Positions 25,681 to 35,767 of a DNA stretch of 64,000 nucleotides are shown one piece after another (positions within the stretch are counted from its first letter, which is position 1; every line of letters begins with the position of its first letter). The translations under genes and the position numbers were made by a program. The stretch lies in contig NZ_JACPOF010000017.1 of the NCBI RefSeq assembly GCF_016185115.1, forward strand, positions 310,001-374,000, in the 5' to 3' direction. Origin of the DNA: Polaromonas sp. (GTDB lineage Bacteria > Pseudomonadota > Gammaproteobacteria > Burkholderiales > Burkholderiaceae_C). The notes beneath the pieces were generated by a model that was not told the origin of the DNA, ran no database searches, and saw nothing but the letters and a program-made list of their open reading frames with translations.

Positions 25681-27066
25681 CTAATGCGCCGGAGCCGCAA
25701 AACTGGCATCCGGCTTGACGCTGCGCAACAGCGCGAGCATGTCGGCCTCAATACGTTCCAGCGCCGCCTGCGTATGCCCTTCGAACCGCAGCACCAGTAC
25801 AGGTGTGGTGTTTGACGCACGGATCAGGCCAAAGCCATCGGGCCAATCAACACGCACGCCGTCGATGGTCGAAATTTTTGCAGGCTCTGCAAATTTTGCA
25901 GTGTTGATCAGGGTCTCCACCACGGCGTGCGGTTCACCTTCCTTGCAGGGTACGTTCAACTCCGGCGTACTGAAGCTGGTCGGCAGGCTGTTGAGCAATG
26001 CGCCGGCATCCGGCACACGGCTGACGATCTCCAGCAGGCGTGCACCGGCATAGGTACCGTCATCAAAACCGTACCAGCGCTCCTTGAAGAAGATGTGGCC
26101 GCTCATTTCGCCGCCCAGCGGGGAATTGACCTCTTTCATCTTCGCCTTGATAAGCGAGTGGCCGGTCTTGTACATCAGCGGTACACCACCAGCAGCTTCA
26201 ATCGCGGGGGCCAGGCGCTGCGAGCATTTCACGTCAAACACGATCTGTCCGCCCGGCACGCGCGACAACACATCCCGCGCAAACAGCATCATCTGGCGGT
26301 CGGGGTAAATGTTTTGCCCGTCTTTGGTCACAATGCCCAGCCGGTCGCCATCACCATCAAAGGCAAGGCCCAGTTCGGCATCCGACTCTTTCAGTGCCTG
26401 TATGAGGTCGCGCAGGTTTTCGGGCTTGCTGGGGTCTGGATGGTGGTTAGGGAAATTGCCATCCACCTCGCTGAACAATTCGATCACCTCACAGCCCAGG
26501 GCGCGAAAAATCGCCGGCGCAGAAGCGCCCGCCACGCCGTTGCCGCAATCCACCACGATCTTCATGGGGCGCGAGAGCTTGATGCCCGACACAATGCGGT
26601 TGCGGTAATCAGTCTCAATATTCAGTTGCCTGACAACGCCAGATGTTGCAGCAGACGCCCAGGCATCGCCTTCAATGATCTTGCGAAGCTCCTGGATGTC
26701 ATCACCGTAAATGGCACGGCCCGCCAGCACCATCTTGAAGCCGTTGTAGTCCTTGGGGTTGTGGCTGCCGGTGACCTGTATGCCCGAGCTGGCCAGTGTG
26801 CTGGCTGCAAAGTAGAGCATGGGCGTGGTTGCCATGCCGATGTCGATCACATTCACACCCGTGGTGGCCAGGCCGCGTATCAGCGCTGCGCTCAGCGAGG
26901 GGCCGCTCAGGCGCCCGTCACGGCCAACGGCGACAGTGGTTTCGCCAGCCTTGACCGCGACAGTTCCGAAGGCCTTGCCCAGTGCCTCGGCAAATTCAGC
27001 ATTGATGGTGGCGGGCACAATGCCGCGAATGTCGTAGGCCTTGAAAATCGATGCGCTGGCTTGCAT
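25681..27066 (-). CDS. Phosphomannomutase/phosphoglucomutase (AlgC type)
   Basis: A 461-residue alpha-D-phosphohexomutase. SIFKAYDIRGIVPATIN at the N-terminus, the phosphoserine loop QVTGSHNPKDYNGFK, the metal-binding LAFDGDGDRLGIV and sugar-specificity loop GGEMSGHIFF are all present. It interconverts hexose 1- and 6-phosphates for LPS and exopolysaccharide precursors, consistent with waaC-waaA downstream. Divergently oriented from the alkylation-repair gene, with 194 bases between them. Confidence 0.94.
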   Translation of the reverse strand: MQASASIFKAYDIRGIVPATINAEFAEALGKAFGTVAVKAGETTVAVGRDGRLSGPSLSAALIRGLATTGVNVIDIGMATTPMLYFAASTLASSGIQVTGSHNPKDYNGFKMVLAGRAIYGDDIQELRKIIEGDAWASAATSGVVRQLNIETDYRNRIVSGIKLSRPMKIVVDCGNGVAGASAPAIFRALGCEVIELFSEVDGNFPNHHPDPSKPENLRDLIQALKESDAELGLAFDGDGDRLGIVTKDGQNIYPDRQMMLFARDVLSRVPGGQIVFDVKCSQRLAPAIEAAGGVPLMYKTGHSLIKAKMKEVNSPLGGEMSGHIFFKERWYGFDDGTYAGARLLEIVSRVPDAGALLNSLPTSFSTPELNVPCKEGEPHAVVETLINTAKFAEPAKISTIDGVRVDWPDGFGLIRASNTTPVLVLRFEGHTQAALERIEADMLALLRSVKPDASFAAPAH

Positions 27067-27260
27067 GAAACGGTTCCTGGCGATTGCAGATTTGGGAAGT
27101 TGAGCTCCAGAGGCAGTTGTGGTGCAGCTGCCCCGCGGTCAACAGGGCATTGTAGGTTGCAGGAGGCTCTGACGCGCCACGGCGGGCATACGGAAAGCTC
27201 ATTGCCGGGCATGTCCGAAAACGGCTAGTCCAAAGCGGCACAGGGCGTAACATTACCGGC

Positions 27261-28808
27261 ATGCTCACAGACATTGCCCTTGCCGACAACGATTGTTACC
27301 TCGCCCTGAAGGCGCGGGATGCGCGTTTCGATGGCAGCTTTTTTACCGGGGTGACCTCAACCGGCATTTACTGCCGGCCGGTGTGCAGCGTGAAAACACC
27401 CAGGCGGGAGAACTGCCGGTTTTTTCACCATGCAGCGCAAGCCGAAAACGCCGGATTCAGACCCTGCCTGCGATGCCGCCCCGAGCTCGCACCACACTCC
27501 GTGGTCTGGTCCATACAGGACGCCTCTTACATTCTTGCCCATCAAGCGGCTCGCCTGCTTGATGAGCCTGATGCCTGGGCGGACGCCACCCCGTCGGTTG
27601 AGAAACTGGCTTCCAGGCTGGGCGTCAGCGACCGCCATGTACGCAGGATTTTTGAAGCGCAGTTCGGCGTCTCCCCCATGCAATACCTGCAGACACGCCG
27701 CCTGCACACCGCAAAACAACTGCTGGCGGACACCGCGCTGCCCATCACGCAGATTGCATTGATGAGCGGCTATGCCAGCGTGCGGCGCTTTAACGCGGCA
27801 TTTGTAGAACACTACAAACTGAACCCTACACAGCTGCGGCGCAAGGGCGTGATGGGAAAGGACGGTCAAGGCGACCCCGGTGAAGCAGGCGGAGCAAGTG
27901 GCGCAATGACAGTCCGCCTGGGTTACCGCCCACCCTATGACGTGCAGGCCATGCTGGCTTTTTTTGGCAAGCGTCTGATCACCTCCATGGAGTTGATGGA
28001 TAACAGCGCGAAGGAGTCTTCACTGGCACGGACATTCCGGGTGGAATCCGGTGACAAGGTGTACAGCGGGTGGCTCAGGGTGAAGTTTGACGAAGCCAGA
28101 TCACAGGCTGTACTGACGATCAGCGATTCATTGCGCGATGTACTGCCGCTGGTCATACGCCGCGTGCGCGCCACGTTTGACCTGGACGCGGACCCGAATG
28201 CCATCAACAGCGTGCTGCATGAGGGCTTTCCATCCGGCGACGGGTTGCGCGTTCCCGGTGCGTTTGATGGTTACGAGCTTGCAGTACGCGCCGTGCTGGG
28301 CCAGCAGATCACCGTGGCAGCCGCACGCACGCTGGCCCAGCGTATGGTCGACACATTCGGCGAGCCCATCTCAACCCCCTGGTCGCAGCTGACCCGGCTT
28401 TTTCCCTCGCCCTCGGCACTTGCTGCAGCCGGCAGTGATGCACTGGGCCAATTGGGTATCGTCAGGCAGCGGCAGGCCGCCATCACCGGCATCGCAGAGG
28501 CTGTCGCAGACAAACGCCTGCACCTTCACGGCGGTGCAGATGTCAATGCAACGATTGCAACGCTCAGGCAACTGCCGGGGATCGGCGACTGGACGGCACA
28601 GTACATCGCCATGCGCGCACTGCGCTGGCCGGATGCGTTTCCTTCCGGCGACGTAGCGCTGCACAAGGCGCTGGGCATTCAGGGCCAGAAAAACCCGGCG
28701 AGACTGGCTGAAGAAGCCTCTGCGGCATGGAAGCCCTGGCGCAGTTATGCAGTCATACGCATCTGGAGTGGCGCATGGCGTGGCACTGATGCACCACAGG
28801 AAACCTGA
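27261..28808 (+). CDS. alkA: Ada N-domain/AraC/AlkA fusion: 3-methyladenine DNA glycosylase II and regulator
   Basis: A 515-residue three-part protein. Residues 1-80 are the Ada zinc domain with C38, C42, C69 and C72 (GIYCRPVC, PCLRC), the positions used by Ada itself, C38 being the methylphosphotriester acceptor. About 95-190 is an AraC HTH (LASRLGVSDRHVRRIFEAQFGVSPMQYLQTRR). From about 200 an AlkA domain ends in the HhH-GPD motif LPGIGDWTAQYIAMRAL with the catalytic aspartate in FPSGDVALHKA. It excises alkylated bases and likely regulates its own operon after methylation. The missing Ada C-domain is supplied by ogt, 42 bases downstream. An AAAGCGGCA at 27233, near the Ada box AAAGCGCA, is weak promoter evidence. 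Confidence 0.93.
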   Translation: MLTDIALADNDCYLALKARDARFDGSFFTGVTSTGIYCRPVCSVKTPRRENCRFFHHAAQAENAGFRPCLRCRPELAPHSVVWSIQDASYILAHQAARLLDEPDAWADATPSVEKLASRLGVSDRHVRRIFEAQFGVSPMQYLQTRRLHTAKQLLADTALPITQIALMSGYASVRRFNAAFVEHYKLNPTQLRRKGVMGKDGQGDPGEAGGASGAMTVRLGYRPPYDVQAMLAFFGKRLITSMELMDNSAKESSLARTFRVESGDKVYSGWLRVKFDEARSQAVLTISDSLRDVLPLVIRRVRATFDLDADPNAINSVLHEGFPSGDGLRVPGAFDGYELAVRAVLGQQITVAAARTLAQRMVDTFGEPISTPWSQLTRLFPSPSALAAAGSDALGQLGIVRQRQAAITGIAEAVADKRLHLHGGADVNATIATLRQLPGIGDWTAQYIAMRALRWPDAFPSGDVALHKALGIQGQKNPARLAEEASAAWKPWRSYAVIRIWSGAWRGTDAPQET

Positions 28809-28850
28809 ACAAAGCTCGGCAGTACCGCCCCCTATTCCAAAGGACACCCC

Positions 28851-29375
28851 ATGAAATTCGATTCATCCATCGTTCAGATTACTTTCAAAAGCCCTTTGGG
28901 CAACATCGTCGTTGCCGCTACAGACAAAGGGCTGGCAGGCCTGTGGTTTGAGGGCCAGCGCCATAGCCCTCCCCAACTGACGGGAGACCGCCCCTCATGG
29001 CCGTCAGATCCACAACACCCTGTTCTGAAAAAAATCAGCATGCAGCTGGACGAATACTTCACAGGCAAACGCACGCAGTTCGATGTGCCGCTGGACCTGT
29101 CGGGCGGCACGCCTTTCCAGCAGGCCGTCTGGAAAGTATTGCTGGCCATCCCCCAGGGCGGCACCAGCAGTTACAGCGATGTCAGCCAGCGCATTGGCAA
29201 TCCCGCTGCGGTACGGGCCGTTGGTGCGGCTGTCGGCCGCAATCCGGTTAGCATCGTTGTTCCCTGCCACCGTGTGGTCGGCTCCGACGGTTCGCTGACG
29301 GGATATGCCGGTGGTCTCGACAGGAAAACTGCACTGCTCAAACTCGAAGGCGCGCTTCAGGAAAACATGTTTTGA
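28851..29375 (+). CDS. ogt: Methylated-DNA-[protein]-cysteine S-methyltransferase
   Basis: A 174-residue suicide alkyltransferase. The active-site motif SIVVPCHRVVGSDGSLTGYAGG contains the acceptor cysteine, preceded by the HTH segment TSSYSDVSQRIGNPAAVRAVGAAVGRNP. It removes O6-methyl groups from guanine. It pairs with the upstream Ada-N/AlkA gene, and its stop overlaps by 4 bases with the TTG start of the transporter downstream. Confidence 0.95.
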   Translation: MKFDSSIVQITFKSPLGNIVVAATDKGLAGLWFEGQRHSPPQLTGDRPSWPSDPQHPVLKKISMQLDEYFTGKRTQFDVPLDLSGGTPFQQAVWKVLLAIPQGGTSSYSDVSQRIGNPAAVRAVGAAVGRNPVSIVVPCHRVVGSDGSLTGYAGGLDRKTALLKLEGALQENMF

Positions 29376-30313
29376 GTACACCCGCCGACAACGCCATCCC
29401 GGCATCCCCATCGGGAACCCAGCCCAGGAGATGGCTTCCCGATTTCATAGCCCTGGCCGCCATCTGGGGCGGCTCTTTTCTTCTCATGCGCATCAGCGTG
29501 GTCGAGTTCGGGCCCGTGCCAACAGCCGCCATGCGACTGGTCATTGCGGCTGCCTTCCTGCTGCCTATGGTCTGGTTGCGTGGCCTCGCCCCGCAGCTCA
29601 CAAAACACTGGGGAAAGATGATTGTGGTCGGGCTTCTCAACTCCGGCATCCCGTTTGCCTGCTTTGCCTTCGCCCTCCTGTCGCTGACTACCGGCCTGTC
29701 ATCCATCCTCAATGCCACGGTGCCCATGTTCGGCGCGCTTGTCGCCTGGCTATGGCTCAAGGACAAACCGGATTCTTCGCGAATACTTGGACTGGTGCTT
29801 GGTTTTGCGGGCGTTGCCATGCTGGCCTGGGACAAGGCCACCTTCAAGCCCGATGCCTCGGGCATCGCGCCGGGCTGGGCCGTACTCTCCTGCATGCTGG
29901 CCTGCATTTGTTATGCCATCGCTGCCAGCTATACAAAACGCTACCTGATGGGCGTTCCTTCCATCGTCACCGCAGCGGGTAGCCAGGTCGGGGGAGCACT
30001 GGGCCTGGCACTGCCGGCCGCATGGCTATGGCCTGCGCGCATGCCGGGCGTACCGGCATGGCTTGCGCTGCTAGGGGTTGGTATCGTTTGCACCGGCATG
30101 GCCTATGTCCTCTTCTTCAGGCTGATTGAGAAGGTGGGGCCGCCGCGTACCCTGGCGGTGACTTTTGTGATTCCTGTATTCGCCATCTGCTACGGCGTAG
30201 TACTGCTGGGGGAAGTGGTCACCCCGTGGATGATTTTTTGCGGCTTGATCATCATCTGCGGTACGGCCCTGTCCACAGGGCTGATTGGACTCAGGCGAAA
30301 ACACAAGGCCTGA
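29372..30313 (+). CDS. EamA/DMT family transporter
   Basis: A 313-residue membrane protein with ten predicted hydrophobic segments in two EamA repeats (first DFIALAAIWGGSFLLMR, second beginning near APGWAVLSCMLACICYA). DMT exporters move amino acids, nucleosides or other metabolites across the inner membrane. The start codon is TTG 29372 inside the ogt stop (TTGA), implying translational coupling. Substrate unknown; whether it belongs functionally with the repair genes is unclear. Confidence 0.88.
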   Translation: MSTPADNAIPASPSGTQPRRWLPDFIALAAIWGGSFLLMRISVVEFGPVPTAAMRLVIAAAFLLPMVWLRGLAPQLTKHWGKMIVVGLLNSGIPFACFAFALLSLTTGLSSILNATVPMFGALVAWLWLKDKPDSSRILGLVLGFAGVAMLAWDKATFKPDASGIAPGWAVLSCMLACICYAIAASYTKRYLMGVPSIVTAAGSQVGGALGLALPAAWLWPARMPGVPAWLALLGVGIVCTGMAYVLFFRLIEKVGPPRTLAVTFVIPVFAICYGVVLLGEVVTPWMIFCGLIIICGTALSTGLIGLRRKHKA

Positions 30314-30336
30314 CAGCCCCCTGAAAACGTGGATGG

Positions 30337-30996
30337 CTATTGAAGCAGTCCCGCCACCACATTGATGCTGAGCGCCACAATCAGCATGTTGAAGGCAAAA
30401 GACAACACCCCATGGATCAGCGTCAGGCGGCGCATTTCGCGTGAAGTGACCTGCACATCCGATACCTGCGAGGTCATGCCGACCACGTGCGAGTAATAGA
30501 GAAAGTCAAAGTAGTCGGGGTCCAGCCCACCAGGAAACTGCAACCCCGCCCCGTCAGCCTCCTGCTGCTTTTCCTCAAAGTAATAAAGGTGGGCATAGTG
30601 AAAGGCAAATACCGTCTGGATAAAAAGCCATGAGGTGACCAGTGCGAGAACTGCGAGCCCGACATGCAGGCCGCGCGCCAGGCCCTCAAGGCCCTTGCTC
30701 TGCTGTATCAGTAGCGTGATGGCCGCTACGCAGGCCATGGTTGCCAGCACCAGGAGCAGCAAAAGCACGGCACTGGGCTCGTCCTGCGCCTGGGCCCGTT
30801 CCCTGGTGCGTTTTGAGTCAAACGCGTGACACACCCACCATGCAAGCACCAGATAAACCGCAATCCCCACCGACCAGCCAAGCAGGCTGCGGAACTGCCA
30901 GTCGGCTGGCAACGGCAGTGCAGACACGGAGATGCCGGCAATCAGGCCGCAAACAAGGCGCTGCACACCAGTGGTCTCGGAGAAGTGTTTATGCAT
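30337..30996 (-). CDS. DUF1345 inner-membrane protein
   Basis: A 219-residue protein with about five membrane helices (GLIAGISVSALPLP, LLGWSVGIAVYLVLAWW, LLLLLVLATMACVAAITLL, GLAVLALVTSWLFIQTVF, FAFNMLIVALSINVVAGLL) and the DUF1345 signature FHYAHLYYFE followed by DYFDFLYYSHVVGMTSQVSDV. Function is unknown. The frame is open to 31170 but crosses a terminator and the tRNA-Asp gene, so ATG 30996 (or ATG 31017) is the real start. Confidence 0.88.
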   Translation of the reverse strand: MHKHFSETTGVQRLVCGLIAGISVSALPLPADWQFRSLLGWSVGIAVYLVLAWWVCHAFDSKRTRERAQAQDEPSAVLLLLLVLATMACVAAITLLIQQSKGLEGLARGLHVGLAVLALVTSWLFIQTVFAFHYAHLYYFEEKQQEADGAGLQFPGGLDPDYFDFLYYSHVVGMTSQVSDVQVTSREMRRLTLIHGVLSFAFNMLIVALSINVVAGLLQ

Positions 30997-31061
30997 GACG
31001 GCTATTGTGCGGTGCATGGCGTGAACGCTCAAGCCAGCGGCCCAACAGAAAACCCGGGCAA

Positions 31062-31086
31062 CAAAAAAGCCACCCGAAGGTGGCTC
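31062..31086 (-). terminator. Intrinsic terminator of the tRNA operon
   Basis: On the minus strand AGCCACC-TTCG-GGTGGCT is followed by TTTTTTG: a 7-bp stem (arms 31068-31074 and 31079-31085), a stable TTCG tetraloop and a T-run, placed 11 bases after tRNA-Asp. Confidence 0.9.
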
Positions 31087-31096
31087 TTTGCATAAC

Positions 31097-31173
31097 TGGC
31101 GGAGTGGACGGGACTCGAACCCGCGACCCCCGGCGTGACAGGCCGGTATTCTAACCAACTGAACTACCACTCC
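31097..31173 (-). tRNA. tRNA-Asp (anticodon GTC)
   Basis: A 77-base tRNA on the minus strand from GGAGTGGTAG to an encoded CCA. The anticodon stem-loop CCGGC-CTGTCAC-GCCGG gives anticodon GTC, and the T-arm contains GGTTCGA. It is the last of three tRNAs in one transcript and is followed by a strong terminator. Confidence 0.97.
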
Positions 31174-31271
31174 TGGTAGAGATAACGTTCGCCCTTGCGG
31201 GCCAAGTCGCCTGCCCTTACGGGCCTGCGGTTATCAACTTGCGCCTTGTGCATCACCGAAGTGATGAATTC

Positions 31272-31347
31272 TGGCGACCCCACGGGGATTCGAACCCCGG
31301 TACTCACCGTGAAAGGGTGATGTCCTAGGCCTCTAGACGATGGGGTC
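31272..31347 (-). tRNA. tRNA-Glu (anticodon TTC)
   Basis: A 76-base tRNA on the minus strand from GACCCCATCG to encoded CCA. The anticodon arm TCACC-CTTTCAC-GGTGA gives anticodon TTC; the T-loop is GGTTCGAAT. It lies close downstream of gltX, the gene for the synthetase that charges it. Confidence 0.97.
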
Positions 31348-31432
31348 AAAGCCTTGGAACTTCCGGACAGGCCCTTTGCTTGCGCTCAAGGCCTGACTAA
31401 ACTCTCTCTCTCTATTCTTCCCGACAATTTAT

Positions 31433-31508
<76 letters not shown>

Positions 31509-31545
31509 AAAAAAAACCAGTTTCCTGATTTCCGTCGAGCCTTGA

Positions 31546-31575
31546 ATTATAGCCCGAAAATCGGGCGCTTTTCAA
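31546..31575 (-). promoter_or_regulatory. Sigma-70 promoter of the tRNA Ala-Glu-Asp operon
   Basis: On the minus strand TTGAAA (31570-31575), an 18-base spacer and a perfect TATAAT (31546-31551). It begins four bases after the gltX stop codon, so the tRNAs can be transcribed independently of gltX. The spacer holds a GCCCGA-TTT-TCGGGC hairpin. Confidence 0.8.
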
Positions 31576-31579
31576 ATTC

Positions 31580-32974
31580 TCAAACCGGCTTGAGCCGGGC
31601 GACCACATCTTCACGCTTCATCAACTCAAGAATCGCGTCCAGCGAGGGGGTTTGCGGCGTACCCATAACCAGTACGCGCACGGGCATGGCGAGCTGCGGC
31701 ATCTTCAGTCCGGTCTCTGCCAGAACCTGTTTGATGGCTGCTGAAATCGCAGCCTTGGTCCACTCGCAGGCGGCCAGGGCATCCGCGAGTTTTGCCAGCG
31801 CCGGCCGCACGGCCTCGGTCACGTGGGTGGCAAGATCTTCGGCACTCGCCTGCCCGCCGGAAACCAGCACCTGCAGCCAGCCAGCCAGTTCAACCAGCGT
31901 ACTGCAGCGGTCCTTGAACAGGCCGCAGCCGCGGGTGATATGTGCGGCATCAAGCCCGGTGATGCCCTTGGCATCGAGGTAAGGCTGCACCAGCCCGGCC
32001 AGGGTTTCATCAGGTAGCGCCTTGAGATGCTGGGCGTTGACCCAGCGCAGCTTGGCTTCGTCGAATTGCGCGGCGCTCTTGCCAAGGTGGTCAAGGTTGA
32101 ACCATTCGACAAATTGCGCACGACTGAAAATCTCGTCATCGCCGTGACTCCAGCCCAGACGCGCGAGGTAGTTCACCATCGCATCGGGCAGATAACCTTC
32201 TGCGGCATATTCAGTGACGGCCTTGGCGCCGTTGCGCTTGCTCATCTTTTCACCCTGCTCATTGAGCACGGTGGGCAGGTGCGCATAGACCGGAACGTCC
32301 TTGCCCAACGCCTTGAAGATATTGATCTGGCGCGGCGTGTTGTTGACATGGTCGTCGCCACGAATGACGTGCGTGATCGCCATGTCCATGTCATCGACCA
32401 CCACGCAGAAGTTATACGTCGGTGTGCCGTCGGGCCGTGCGATCACCAGGTCGTCGAGTTCGTCATTGCTGATCTCGATGCGGCCCTTGACCTTGTCTTC
32501 CCAGACGACTGAGCCGCCCTGCGGGTTTTTGAAACGCAGCACGGGTTGCACGCCTTCCGGAATCGCCGGCAGGGTCTTGCCGGGCTCGGGCCGCCAGGTG
32601 CCGTCGTAACGCGGTTTTTCCTTTGCCGCCATCTGCTTCTCACGCAGGGCATCCAGCGCTTCAACACTCATGTAGCAGGGGTAGACATGGCCAGCTGCCT
32701 TAAGGTCGGCGAGTACCTCCTTGTAGCGGTCCATGCGCTGCATCTGGTAGAACGGGCCTTCATCGTGATCAAGGCCCAGCCAGCGCATGCCTTCGATGAT
32801 CACATCGACAGAGGCCTGGTTGGAACGCTCGACATCGGTATCTTCAATACGCAGGATGAAGTCACCGCCGGTAGAGCGCGCAAACGCCCAGGGGTAGAGC
32901 GCAGAACGGATGTTGCCGAGGTGGATGAAGCCCGTGGGTGAAGGCGCGAAGCGGGTGCGTGTCCTGGTGCTCAT
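31580..32974 (-). CDS. gltX: Glutamyl-tRNA synthetase
   Basis: A 464-residue class Ic synthetase: [21 protein letters not shown] carries the HIGH-type motif (HLGN) near the N-terminus, and [13 protein letters not shown] the KMSKS-type loop. Length is normal. It charges tRNA-Glu, one gene for which lies 233 bases downstream. Its start is 5 bases after the metZ stop, so it is transcribed with the purF-metZ group. Confidence 0.97.
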   Translation of the reverse strand: MSTRTRTRFAPSPTGFIHLGNIRSALYPWAFARSTGGDFILRIEDTDVERSNQASVDVIIEGMRWLGLDHDEGPFYQMQRMDRYKEVLADLKAAGHVYPCYMSVEALDALREKQMAAKEKPRYDGTWRPEPGKTLPAIPEGVQPVLRFKNPQGGSVVWEDKVKGRIEISNDELDDLVIARPDGTPTYNFCVVVDDMDMAITHVIRGDDHVNNTPRQINIFKALGKDVPVYAHLPTVLNEQGEKMSKRNGAKAVTEYAAEGYLPDAMVNYLARLGWSHGDDEIFSRAQFVEWFNLDHLGKSAAQFDEAKLRWVNAQHLKALPDETLAGLVQPYLDAKGITGLDAAHITRGCGLFKDRCSTLVELAGWLQVLVSGGQASAEDLATHVTEAVRPALAKLADALAACEWTKAAISAAIKQVLAETGLKMPQLAMPVRVLVMGTPQTPSLDAILELMKREDVVARLKPV

Positions 32975-32979
32975 TATTT

Positions 32980-34194
32980 TTATTGAATGTTGTTCAGGCC
33001 GCGCAGCAAGTCGGCCTTGATGTCGTCGGTATGGTCAAGCCCGATGGCCAGGCGGATCAGGCCCTGGCTGATGCCGGCAGCCTGTCGCTGCGCTTCGGTG
33101 AGGCGGCCGTGCGAGGTGGTGCCGGGGTGGCTGATGATGGTTTTGGTGTCACCGAGATTGGTGGCAATGCTCATCACCTGCGCACTGTTGATCACCTTGA
33201 AGGCATTGGCCTGCGCCGTGGCCGCGTCGTCGCCGCGCACGTCAAACGACACCACTGCGCCGCCGTAGCCCGACTGCTGGCGCATGGCCAGGTCATGTTG
33301 CGCATGCGATGCGAGGCCAGGGTAATACACACGCGAGACCGTCGGCTGCGTCTCCAGCCACTTTGCGATTTCGAGTGCGTTGTCGCACTGGGCGCGCATG
33401 CGTATGCCCAGGGTTTCAAGGCCTTTGAGCACCACCCATGCGTTGAAGGGTGCCAGCGTCATGCCGGCAGTGCGCACCATAGGGCCGAATACATCAACAA
33501 TGATTTTCGAAGGGCCGCAAATCGCGCCAGCCATCACACGACCCTGGCCGTCGAGGTACTTGGTGCCAGAGTGGATGATCAGGTCAGCGCCAAATTCAGC
33601 AGGCCGCTGCAGTGCGGGCGAGCAAAAGCAGTTGTCGACTGCGAGCAGTGCACCCACGCTGTGCGCGAGTTCAGCCAGTGCCGCGATGTCACACACCTCG
33701 GTCAAGGGGTTGGTCGGCGTTTCTGCAAACAGCAGTTTGGTGGTCGGGCGCAGCGCAGCCTTCCATTCGGCTACATCGGTCTGCGACACAAAGGTTGTCT
33801 CGACACCGAACTTGCCGAACTCGCGGCCAATCAATGCAATGGTCGAGCCGAACATCGAGCGCGAACAGATCACATGATCGCCGGCCTTGAGCAGCCCCAT
33901 GCACATCATGAGGATGGCGCCCATGCCGGTCGATGCGCCTATCGCGGCTTCAGTGCCCTCTAGCGCGGCCAGGCGGCGTTCAAAGCTGGTGACTGTGGGG
34001 TTGGATGTGCGGCCGTAGGTATAGCCTTCTTCGGTGCCGGCAAAGCGCCGTGCGCCTGTCTCGGCATCGGGCTGCACAAAACCGCTGGTCAGGTACAGCG
34101 CTTCGGAGTTCTCACCGTACTGGCTGGGGTCAAGCGCCACGCGCACGGCAAGCGTGTCGCGGTGCAGATTGGGGGGCAGTTGTTTTTCTTTCAT
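32980..34194 (-). CDS. metZ: O-succinylhomoserine sulfhydrylase
   Basis: A 404-residue PLP enzyme of the Cys/Met metabolism family: [11 protein letters not shown], the PLP lysine in [19 protein letters not shown], and [19 protein letters not shown]. It makes homocysteine from O-succinylhomoserine and sulfide. metZ directly after purF is a conserved proteobacterial arrangement. ATG 34194 is chosen over upstream in-frame codons because these would overlap purF. Confidence 0.94.
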   Translation of the reverse strand: MKEKQLPPNLHRDTLAVRVALDPSQYGENSEALYLTSGFVQPDAETGARRFAGTEEGYTYGRTSNPTVTSFERRLAALEGTEAAIGASTGMGAILMMCMGLLKAGDHVICSRSMFGSTIALIGREFGKFGVETTFVSQTDVAEWKAALRPTTKLLFAETPTNPLTEVCDIAALAELAHSVGALLAVDNCFCSPALQRPAEFGADLIIHSGTKYLDGQGRVMAGAICGPSKIIVDVFGPMVRTAGMTLAPFNAWVVLKGLETLGIRMRAQCDNALEIAKWLETQPTVSRVYYPGLASHAQHDLAMRQQSGYGGAVVSFDVRGDDAATAQANAFKVINSAQVMSIATNLGDTKTIISHPGTTSHGRLTEAQRQAAGISQGLIRLAIGLDHTDDIKADLLRGLNNIQ

Positions 34195-34207
34195 GGTCTT
34201 GTCGCAA

Positions 34208-35737
34208 TCACGCTTCCTGCGGGTTGGGCAGGGCCAGCCGCGACACATCGACATCACTGTCTTCGCCGATTTTTTCGGCCGTGTCTGCACGCATGGAGTT
34301 CATCGCGGCGATGGTTTCTTTTGTCACATCGCCGGTCACGTAGACGCCGTCAAAGCATGATGCATCAAAGCCATCGAGTTTTGCATTGAGCGAGCCAATC
34401 GCGCGCTTCATGCCATCGACGTCCTGGTAAATCAGCGCGTCGCAGCCAATGACCTGACGAATCTCTTCGACCGTGCGGCCATGCGCGACGAGTTCATCAG
34501 GCGTAGGCATGTCGATGCCGTAGACATTGGGGTAACGTACGGGCGGCGCAGCGCTGGCGAGGTAGACCTTGCGCGCGCCGGCATCACGCGCCATCTGCAC
34601 GATTTCTCTGGAGGTGGTGCCGCGCACGATGGAATCATCGACCAGCAGCACGTTGCGGCCCTTGAACTCGCTGGCAATCACATTGAGTTTCTGTCGCACT
34701 GACTTTTTACGCACGCCCTGGCCCGGCATGATGAAGGTGCGGCCCACGTAGCGGTTTTTGACAAACCCTTCGCGATAGGGAATGCCCAGCAAATGTGCAA
34801 GCTGCGTCGCGCTTGGCCGGCTCGATTCAGGGATAGGGATGATGACGTCGATCTCGCTTGGGGGTACGGTCGACACCACACGCTTGGCCAGTGTTTCACC
34901 CAGGTTCAGGCGCGCCTGATAGACGGAGATGCCATCGAGCACTGAGTCAGGACGTGCAAGGTACACAAATTCAAAGATGCAGGGGTTGAGCCTGGCGTCG
35001 GCTGCGCACTGCTCGGCATGCACCTCGCCCTCCATGTCAACAAATACGGCTTCGCCCGGCGCGATGTCGCGTTCGAACTGATGCGAGGTGCCTTCAAGTG
35101 CGACCGACTCGCTGGCCACCATCACAGTCTTGCCGTGTTCGTTTTCGCCATGGCCTATGCAGAGGGGGCGGATGCCGAAGGGGTCACGAAACGCCAGCAG
35201 GCCGTGACCCGCAATCAGCGCCACGACTGAATATGAACCTTTGACGCGCTTGTGCACGCCGCGCACGGCGGCAAACACATCCACCGGGGTGAGCGGCAAA
35301 CCGCGCGTGGTTTTTTCAAGCTCATGCGCCAGCACATTGAGCAGCACTTCAGAGTCGCTGTCGGTGTTGATGTGGCGGTGGTCGGTGTTGAACAGCTCGG
35401 CCTTCAGTTCTGCCGCGTTCGTCAGGTTGCCGTTGTGCGAGAGCACCAGCCCAAACGGCGCATTGACGTAAAACGGCTGCGCCTCGTCTTCACTGTAGGC
35501 ATTGCCGGCTGTGGGGTAACGCACCTGACCCAGGCCCACATTGCCCGGCAAAGCGCGCATGTTGCGGGTACGAAAAACATCACGCACCATGCCCTTGGCC
35601 TTGTGCATGTAGAACTTGCGGCCGAGCTGGGTAACTATGCCCGCCGCATCCTGGCCGCGATGCTGCAACAGCAGCAGCCCGTCATAAATCAGCTGGTTGA
35701 CCGGTGCCTTGCTGACAACGCCGACTATTCCGCACAT
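34208..35737 (-). CDS. purF: Amidophosphoribosyltransferase
   Basis: A 509-residue enzyme starting MCGIVGVVSK, whose Cys2 is the Ntn glutaminase nucleophile after Met removal. The PRPP-binding motif VLLVDDSIVRGTTS lies near residue 365. It makes phosphoribosylamine, the first step of purine synthesis. It is downstream of cvpA and upstream of metZ in the standard order. Confidence 0.97.
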   Translation of the reverse strand: MCGIVGVVSKAPVNQLIYDGLLLLQHRGQDAAGIVTQLGRKFYMHKAKGMVRDVFRTRNMRALPGNVGLGQVRYPTAGNAYSEDEAQPFYVNAPFGLVLSHNGNLTNAAELKAELFNTDHRHINTDSDSEVLLNVLAHELEKTTRGLPLTPVDVFAAVRGVHKRVKGSYSVVALIAGHGLLAFRDPFGIRPLCIGHGENEHGKTVMVASESVALEGTSHQFERDIAPGEAVFVDMEGEVHAEQCAADARLNPCIFEFVYLARPDSVLDGISVYQARLNLGETLAKRVVSTVPPSEIDVIIPIPESSRPSATQLAHLLGIPYREGFVKNRYVGRTFIMPGQGVRKKSVRQKLNVIASEFKGRNVLLVDDSIVRGTTSREIVQMARDAGARKVYLASAAPPVRYPNVYGIDMPTPDELVAHGRTVEEIRQVIGCDALIYQDVDGMKRAIGSLNAKLDGFDASCFDGVYVTGDVTKETIAAMNSMRADTAEKIGEDSDVDVSRLALPNPQEA

Positions 35738-35767
35738 GGTGTTCCGATCATTTTTAACCCGTTCAAA

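Noticed and set aside
25927..27228. A 433-codon plus-strand open frame antisense to the phosphohexomutase
   Set aside because: Shadow of a clear conserved gene.
27233..27241. AAAGCGGCA as an Ada box before the alkA fusion gene
   Set aside because: It has one extra base compared with AAAGCGCA and lies very near the start codon; kept only as a remark.
30997..31170. Longer N-terminus for the DUF1345 protein
   Set aside because: It would be translated from a terminator and from part of the tRNA-Asp gene.
31181..31270. Further tRNA or small RNA between tRNA-Asp and tRNA-Glu
   Set aside because: The spacer shows no cloverleaf; inverted GGGC/GCCC stretches are short and look like processing spacer.
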